DNA of 64,000 nucleotides, from the NCBI RefSeq assembly GCF_040869045.1, contig NC_090319.1, forward strand, positions 384,911,601 to 384,975,600, in the 5' to 3' direction. The notes beneath the pieces are model-generated. The model was not told the origin of the DNA and searched no databases. It was given only the letters and a program-made list of their open reading frames with translations. How positions within the stretch are numbered: the stretch's first letter is position 1; every line of letters starts with the position of its first letter. Shown here piece after piece: positions 58,392 to 64,000 of this stretch. The DNA is from Eurosta solidaginis (taxonomy: Eukaryota; Arthropoda; Insecta; Diptera; Tephritidae). The position numbers and the translations under genes are program-made.

Positions 58392-61110
58392 CTGTAAAAT
58401 AATATTAAGGTGATATTATTAATATATTCAAACAAAGTTATGATATTTAAATTTCAAATTTACCCATAGCCAAGCCAATATTCGCCTCATCATATGTCAT
58501 CATCATTGTGGTCAATTTACATTCTTGTTCCCAATTAACTGGCAATATATCATTGTATATTGTAAACATTTTTTCTAATGGACATGCAACACCACAATCT
58601 GGTACGCTAAGTAATGTTGGTTCAGCGCTGGTATTTTTATAGAATAACGAAACAAATGGTTGATTTTTTTCATCAAGGCGTAATTCAAAAAGGACGCACG
58701 CTGTGTAAACTGGACTCTTCATCTAGAATTAATATAAAAAAAATGTGTTAAATGAAATGAATAAGTTCAAGTATGCAGCACTAATCGGTCTTTCATGATT
58801 TCATCAAATTTCTTGGCTATGGCCATTGTAAATTTCGAATATTTTTCTTGGGTGAAGTTGGAATAGTCGCAAACGAAAAAACAAATAAAGTTATTAAAAT
58901 ACAAATCGGATAATGAACGCATTTAAGGTAACTAGTGAGTCGAAAAAAAGTTGAAAAAATTCGGGTTTCAAATTGCTGATGCGAATTTCGTAATTTCTGT
59001 ATTAAGAATTTTATTAAATTATTGCAACGAAAACCAAGTAAACTGATTAGAAAACGTTTTCAAAAATATAATAAAACTCAATTTTTTAAATATCTTTAGA
59101 ATATGTTGTAACACAAACTTTGTTAGCAAGTTTCGGAAAAGTTTTCGAAAAAAATTTGAAATTTTAACAAAACTTATGAAAACTTAAAAGTTTTTATTTA
59201 GAATTTTAAAAAAGTTTATAAGTTTCCCTAATGAATATATTTAAAATTATAGTTTATTGTAAAAAAACTAAGAAAACTGATTCAGAAGCCGTTTTCAAAA
59301 AAATTGGAAAACTCAAGAAGTGTTTAAAAATCTTCATGTAAATTTCAAAATATTTATAAGAACTTCAAAGAGCTGTATGTAATGTAAACTTTTTAGGTAG
59401 TTTCGAAAACAAAATTTTTATTCAGAATTTTAAAAAAAGTTCATGAGAATGTTCTAATTTCTATATTTAGAAGTTTATTGCACTTATTGCAGCGAGAAGA
59501 ATGGAAACTGAAAATTCAAGAGATTTTTTAAAATCTTTATGAAACTTTAAAATTTTTGTAAAGAAAAGTATAGTAACTTGTTTCGAATTTCATGTTATTA
59601 ATTCGGTTTTGATAAGCTCAACATTTCCCTTTTATGTCCTTTTGAGCGCTGTAGTTGTTTTCTTTTTTGCACATACATCCATACATACATATAGTATGTA
59701 TTTAAATTTTTATCTTGCACTTTTTTTTTAGAAATTGCCACAGCAAACAATTTTGACTAAAGAATATAAAACGATTTTGAGGTTTTACTATATCTTTCTA
59801 CAGGGCTGTTCAAAAATTTGTATATTGAAGTGCAGATCACAATACATAAACAAAATTATATGTACACTGAAACAATTTTTTTAATTGACAAAAAAAAAAT
59901 ATTATTTCAAATGTTAAAAGAATTTTGATGGTCCCCTTAATGGATAAATTTTGAATTAAATTTTTTCTCAGTGCTTCAATATTTTTGATATATTTTTTGT
60001 TGTCAATTTGTTCTGTAAATTAGAATGTCGTACCGAAGTGCCTTGGCTAAACATGGAAGTATTTTTTCTTTGCACTTTCATACGAAATTCAGGCACTTTT
60101 GGTCGAGTTTATATGTGAGGGCATATGGGAATGCCATTAAAGTTTTTTTATATTCAAAGTGTGAATTTGTATCTGTGCCCATTGTTTAGGACAAAACAAA
60201 AACCAAAGTGCTATAAATGTACAGAGGTTGAGCAGCCGTCTTTCTAGGTCTTTAAGCCAGAGTTAAAATCAATTCGCCGCCAGACTATTGGTGTCAAATT
60301 GTTTCAAGTGTAACATATTGAGCATAAATCGTACATAAATAAACCTCACATCATATAATTTAAGTGTATTCAAAACACTCGCCACGGTTGTGTCATGTGC
60401 GCTGTAAACCCATACAGAACGATTTGGCTTCAATGATCCTTTGGTCTTGTCACGAAAACGTTGCAGTATTTCCCTAATTAATGGACCAGTCTTCAATCGT
60501 GCCATATGACGTGTATATGTATTTATGGCAAAGGCGAAATCAGCAATATATGTCATATCTTCGCTTGGATATATTTTTTTGGTCCATTCGGGGAGTGTGT
60601 AATTATAGAGTGACTCGATGAAAAATGTGTTATTTAAGCGTTGTACAGCCTCCAATGTACTCACTTTCTTGCCAGTATATTTTGTTAAATAGTCATATAG
60701 GTATTGATAGCGTTGATTTAGCTTTTGAAATTCGAGTGAATTGAAAAGTGTTGAACGTGCGTAATCATAAGCGGCGCAATATGCTTTACCAGCCAATTCC
60801 TTTAAGATGGACATAGAAATGTTCGAAATAAAGAAAAAAAATTATTCAAGCCAAAATCTTCATATTTTACCTTATCAAGTTTCTCGGGCATTGTATGCAC
60901 GGGTATCGGTTGCCAAGCTATGTTCTTATTCCAGATTTCTTCACCAACAGGTGGATACAATCCTGCCAAATTAGACATTGCACTAGCCAGTGTACGATCT
61001 ACATCTGTTGAGCGTACATAAATTTCATCTTCGGAGTATGTAAGATTCAAAATTGAGTCATAGCGTTTTCTCAGCCATTTACCAAGTTCGTAGTGTTGCT
61101 TTTTTCCAAT
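58285..61110 (-). CDS. Histidine acid phosphatase, membrane-anchored (four exons, N-terminus missing)
   Basis: The protein belongs to the histidine acid phosphatase family (lysosomal/prostatic type), which removes phosphate from phosphomonoesters in acid compartments or outside the cell. Exons 61110-60871, 60799-60350, 58722-58464 and 58391-58285 join in frame to about 351 residues. The first reads IGKKQHYELGKWLRKRYDS and YVRSTDVDRTLASAMSNLAG. The second holds the catalytic proton-donor motif VYSAHDTTVASVL. The third has the paired cysteines (VPDCGVACPLEKM..WEQEC). The last is a transmembrane segment with a short basic tail. Possible N-glycosylation sites are NLT, NNT, NYT, NRS and NTS. The family start, with a signal peptide and the RHGxRxP phosphate-binding motif (about 70 residues), was not found up to 64000; it lies in an exon outside the window or has been lost. 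Which fly paralogue this is cannot be settled. Confidence 0.85.
58464..58722 (-). CDS. Acid phosphatase exon: C-terminal domain with disulfide cysteines
   Basis: The exon is 259 nt. The acceptor is TTCTAG before ATGAAGAGTCC, and the donor is ATGG/GTAAAT. It reads YTACVLFELRLDE, FVSLFYKNTS, CGVACPLEKMF and WEQECKL. The intron before it is 1627 bp and AT-rich; that after it is 72 bp. Confidence 0.85.
58723..60349 (-). other. Acid phosphatase intron, AT-rich
   Basis: This 1627-bp intron holds diverged repeats of GTTTTCGAAAAAAATT and TTAAAAATCTT type, similar to those at 56850-57480. No nested gene was recognised. Confidence 0.6.
60350..60799 (-). CDS. Acid phosphatase exon: helical domain and SAHD proton donor
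   Basis: The exon is 450 nt (150 codons), phase 0. The acceptor is CTTAAAG before GAATTGG; the donor is GAT/GTGAGG after NTLKLYD. It holds the alpha-helical cap (FQKLNQRYQYLYDYL, YNYTLPEW) and the His-Asp pair of the active site (SAHDTT). Confidence 0.85.
60871..61110 (-). CDS. Acid phosphatase exon: HYELG and STDVDRT region
   Basis: The exon is 240 nt, phase 0 at both ends. The acceptor is CCTACAG before ATTGGA, and the donor is AAG/GTAAAA after PEKLDK. STDVDRT is the family motif with a catalytic-pocket Arg. PVHTMPE closes the exon. Confidence 0.85.
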
Positions 61111-61733
61111 CTGTAGGTATGAAATAGAAGTTAAAATCTATAAATACCCAGTCATAAGACATAATAACAGTAATAAGGCATAAAAATGGCAAAAAATGTT
61201 ACTTTACTTTTTGCGAAATCTGCATCAAGTTGTAGATCTAGTGACCACATACTAGGAGTTTTCAATAGACCCTCAAAATAGGGACCAAAGCCCTTTTTTC
61301 ATAGGTTGAGGCATATATTGGTTTATTTTAGTTTAGTCTATGAATTTATTTGTCATCGAACAGAAGGAATGTTAACTGTTCATTTGCTTTAAGAAATGTC
61401 AGAGAAATCTTGCAATATTGATCGAGATTTAAAAATGTTGCATAATTTCTTAATTTGAAGAAGGTTTTGATGAGTGTTTTCGATTTTGATGATATTTTGC
61501 CGGATATAGATCTTAAGGAAGTACTGTACTGTACCGCTATGCAGCACTTGCTCAGGGATTTACAATGCCCAAAAACTTTTCCGAGTGGAATTGTGGGAAA
61601 TTCCTAAAAAAAATTTTAACCTAACCTCACATAACCTTTCATAGGAAAAAACACCGTTCAGGCTAAGCAATGGGTGCTATGGGGACTGTGCACCGCAAAA
61701 TCAAGCATTTGTTATTAGTAGGCTGAATTTTAA

Positions 61734-62045
61734 CGCGGTCGTACAGACACCGATGATGAACCACGCTCTGAGGCAGTTACATCAGAAAATATACATAAAA
61801 TTCTGAAAATTGTTCGAAATGATCGTAAAATTAAATTGAGTGAGGTTGCTGACATCGTAAAGTTATCAAAAGAATGTTTTGCACGCATGCTTGGGTATAA
61901 AAAAGGTGTTTCAAAATTGGTACCACGTTTGCTCTTGCACCAAGACTTTGCACCTTGTCAAAAGTCGTTAGCGACAATGGAAAAATTGTGTCAATTGTTG
62001 TTCGAATTACTGCCCCATTCACCGCATCTCCAGATTCTTATTTAG
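61734..62045 (+). pseudogene. mariner transposase remnant with internal deletion
   Basis: One open frame reads RGRTDTDDEPRSEAVTSENI, LKIVRNDRKIKLSEVADIVK and LSKECFARMLGYK (N-terminal DNA-binding part). It then passes directly to VPRLLLHQDFAPCQKSLATM and LCQLLFELLPHSPHL (catalytic part, normally HQDNAP). The roughly 100 residues between are missing and the catalytic Asn is Phe. It ends at a stop at 62043. It lies upstream of the acid phosphatase exons, perhaps within that gene's intron. No inverted ends were found. Confidence 0.75.
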
Positions 62046-62179
62046 CCCAAAGACTTTTCTACCTAGGTGTTAAAATAATTTAATTGCGATAGCGACAGTT
62101 TCAAGATGGGAATTAATACCATTTGAATATCAATTGGCAAGAACCGAATAGAAGTAGAAATAATGAAGGCAAATAAACA

Positions 62180-62440
62180 ACCGCTGTGATAGCTGAATGC
62201 TTATAGCAGCGGCGCCTAAACGTTGCCGATGAAGGAATTTAGCAGTTCCCGAAATGGATCTATACAACGAGCTTTGGCAGTTGTCTAAATTTTTTTCCTT
62301 CTTCTATTCTAATTTAAAAATTGTTTCAAGTAAGAAAAAATTTATCATAACAATAATAATGATAAAATAATTATTGTTAGGCCTTGAGCTCGATTCAAAC
62401 TCGCGATATTACCATTTGAGCTAAGTTATAAAGCCGTCAT
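62180..62440 (-). mobile_element. Half foldback/SINE-like repeat with tRNA-like head
   Basis: It is related to the arms of the 13030-16550 foldback (GATCTATACAACGAGCTTTGG, TTGTCTAAATTTTT, AATTATTGTTAGGCCTTGAG). On the minus strand from 62436 it reads TTAGCTCAAATGGTAA and, further on, GTTTGAATCG, at the spacing of tRNA A and B boxes. It probably derives from a tRNA-type SINE. Confidence 0.5.
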
Positions 62441-63016
62441 TAATGTAAGGTTATGTAAACCAATTTTTCAATACTTTCAATATATTATCAAAGTAAGAGT
62501 AAACAAATATTATCTGATAAGTATGAAGCAATTCAATAACTACTCCGCTACCTGATGCCCCTTACGAATGGTGAATTTCTTCTTTTGTATATAGCAATTT
62601 TTTTTCAAAAAGCTATAAAATTTTTTTTTTGGAAATTTTCGCTTCATTGTTTGGCTTTTCTTTAAAACAGAAATAACTACAATGAATATGCATGCAAATG
62701 CACACAAATATATGTACATACATATGTAAAATAAATAAGACGTACGTTTTTGGTCACTCTTGAAAATTGATTTATTATTTATTTTTGATCTTCTGCATTG
62801 TTGAATTTTTAGCATATGCATCAAATACCGGAAAAGGACCATTAACATAAATGAATATCATTTTAGTACGTATGCTTTGAATGGCTGTTGTTTATTTTTA
62901 AAATTATTCTTCATTAACCCATTAACGGCGAAAGGATGTTTAAATATCCCCAAAAACAGAGTTCGTTGAAATCGCCATATTTTGAAATCTATAACAAGGA
63001 CGACAGTGTTATTTTT

Positions 63017-63619
63017 TATACCCAGCTGTACTTGTACACAGGGTATTATAACTTTGATTGGATAACGGTTGGTTGTACAGGTATAAAGGAATCGAGATAG
63101 ATATAGACTTCCATATATCAAAATCATCATTATCAAAAAAAAAATTTGACTGAGCCATGTCCGTCCGTCTGTCCGTTAACACGATAACTTGAGTAAATAT
63201 TGAGATATGGTACACGAGCTTATCTGGACCCAGAATAGATTGGTATTGAAAATGAGCGAAATCGGATGATAACCACGCCCCTTTTTTATATATATAACAT
63301 TTTGGAAAACACAAAAACCCTGATTATTTACTAAATAATACTGCTATAGACTGCTATTGGAACTCTTGATAAAAATTTTAAAAATTTTTTAAAATGGGCG
63401 TGGAAAAAATCAATTTTATAAATATTATTAGTCATAAATCAAAAATCGTTAAACCTATCGTAACAAAATTCGGCAGAGAGGTTGATTTTACTATAAGGAA
63501 TGCTTTAAAAAAAATTTACGAAATCGGTTAAGGACCACGTCCACTTTTATATAAAAGATTTTTAAAAGGGTCGTGGACGAATAAAATAAGCTATATCTTT
63601 GCAAAAAAGAGCTTTATAT
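63017..63619 (+). mobile_element. TACTCAG dispersed repeat, copy 4, truncated
   Basis: It has the head (TATACCCAGCTG.., AACTTTGATTGGATAACGG, GTCCGTCCGTCTGTCC) and some CCACGCCC modules, and is cut at 63619 by an LTR. The first bases diverge from the other copies. Confidence 0.75.
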
Positions 63620-64000
63620 TGTGACGAATATTAGCAACACTTATTTTTTTATTTTTATTTTTTTTTAAGGGATACTATCATCTCTAAGCCGATACTGAGC
63701 ACTTGTATGCACATAACCAAAATAATCATTATGTCTACACATATGTCCATACAAACAGCAAGTATCACTCACATACACGCGCATATGAGAAGCTATATAC
63801 GTGCATCTGTAGTTATAATTTTATAGCTGGTAACTAAGTAAATTCTGGAAGCGCCTAGAAGTATGGAACGAGGAAATCGAAGAGTATAAAAGAGCGCTAT
63901 CTGAGCAATCATAAATTCAGTTTGATTTAAGCAAGCTATCAGTTGCTAAGTATAAGTTTTATTTGTGAAGTACTTGAATAAAGACCATTTTTTCATTATT
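63620..64000 (+). mobile_element. Gypsy-type LTR running off the window
   Basis: It starts TGTGACGAATATTA like the solo LTR at 22786. A TATAAA box at 63885-63890 and AATAAA at 63977-63982 bracket a probable transcribed R region of about 60-100 nt. The shared tail (TGTGAAGTACTT..AATAAAGACC) confirms the family. The window ends before the LTR does, so either a solo LTR or a full element may follow. Confidence 0.7.
63885..63890 (+). promoter_or_regulatory. TATA box of the LTR
   Basis: GAGTATAAAAGAGCGC lies about 90 nt before the LTR polyadenylation signal, the usual place for the U3 promoter of a gypsy-type LTR. Confidence 0.5.

Noticed and set aside
62540..62848. A 102-codon minus-strand ORF as the missing first exon of the acid phosphatase
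   Set aside because: It has a hydrophobic stretch but no RHGxRxP motif and no suitable donor into the exon at 61110.

Overview
This is a gene-poor, repeat-dense stretch of insect nuclear DNA. Short spliced introns with GT/AG ends, arthropod transposon families (RTE, hAT, mariner, gypsy-type LTRs, Helitrons) and a non-coding sequence rich in A and T argue for a higher dipteran. The particular repeat families look like those of true fruit flies (Tephritidae), but that assignment comes from memory of the families and not from a search. I see one host gene, incomplete in the window: a membrane-anchored histidine acid phosphatase on the minus strand at 58285-61110, with four coding exons and the N-terminal part missing beyond 61110. 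Nearly everything else is mobile DNA or its debris.

1-6.1 kb: an inverted-repeat element, then a decayed LINE on the minus strand (copy A). Its ORF1 has a 2A-like motif and zinc-finger-like cysteine clusters, and it is interrupted by a solo LTR with a 4-bp target duplication. A short CAA-tailed retroposon follows. 6.5-16.7 kb: two large copies of an unclassified dispersed repeat (here called the TACTCAG repeat), several MITEs with visible target duplications, a gag-only LTR-retrotransposon remnant, and a foldback element with tRNA-like sequence. 16.7-26.2 kb: a nested stack. One SINE-like copy is split by an RTE LINE and by a hAT transposon. The hAT itself contains another SINE-like copy and a gypsy-type solo LTR. 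LINE copy B follows.

27.06-56.30 kb: the dominant structure. Four copies of one Helitron-like element (H1-H4) each end in a short GC-rich hairpin followed by CTAG, and each carries a long array of an 89-bp minisatellite (about 20 kb, roughly 230 monomers in all). H1/H2 and H3/H4 join head to tail with no spacer. Between H2 and H3 lies a second, decayed Helitron family that still shows pieces of its helicase and whose CTAG end abuts H3. Because 89 is not a multiple of 3, the array reads open in several frames, which produces dozens of spurious protein-like ORFs.

56.3-64 kb: AT-rich DNA, the acid phosphatase gene, a mariner remnant with an internal deletion, half of a foldback-type repeat, a truncated TACTCAG copy, and an LTR running off the right edge of the window. 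No CRISPR, rRNA or intact tRNA gene was seen.
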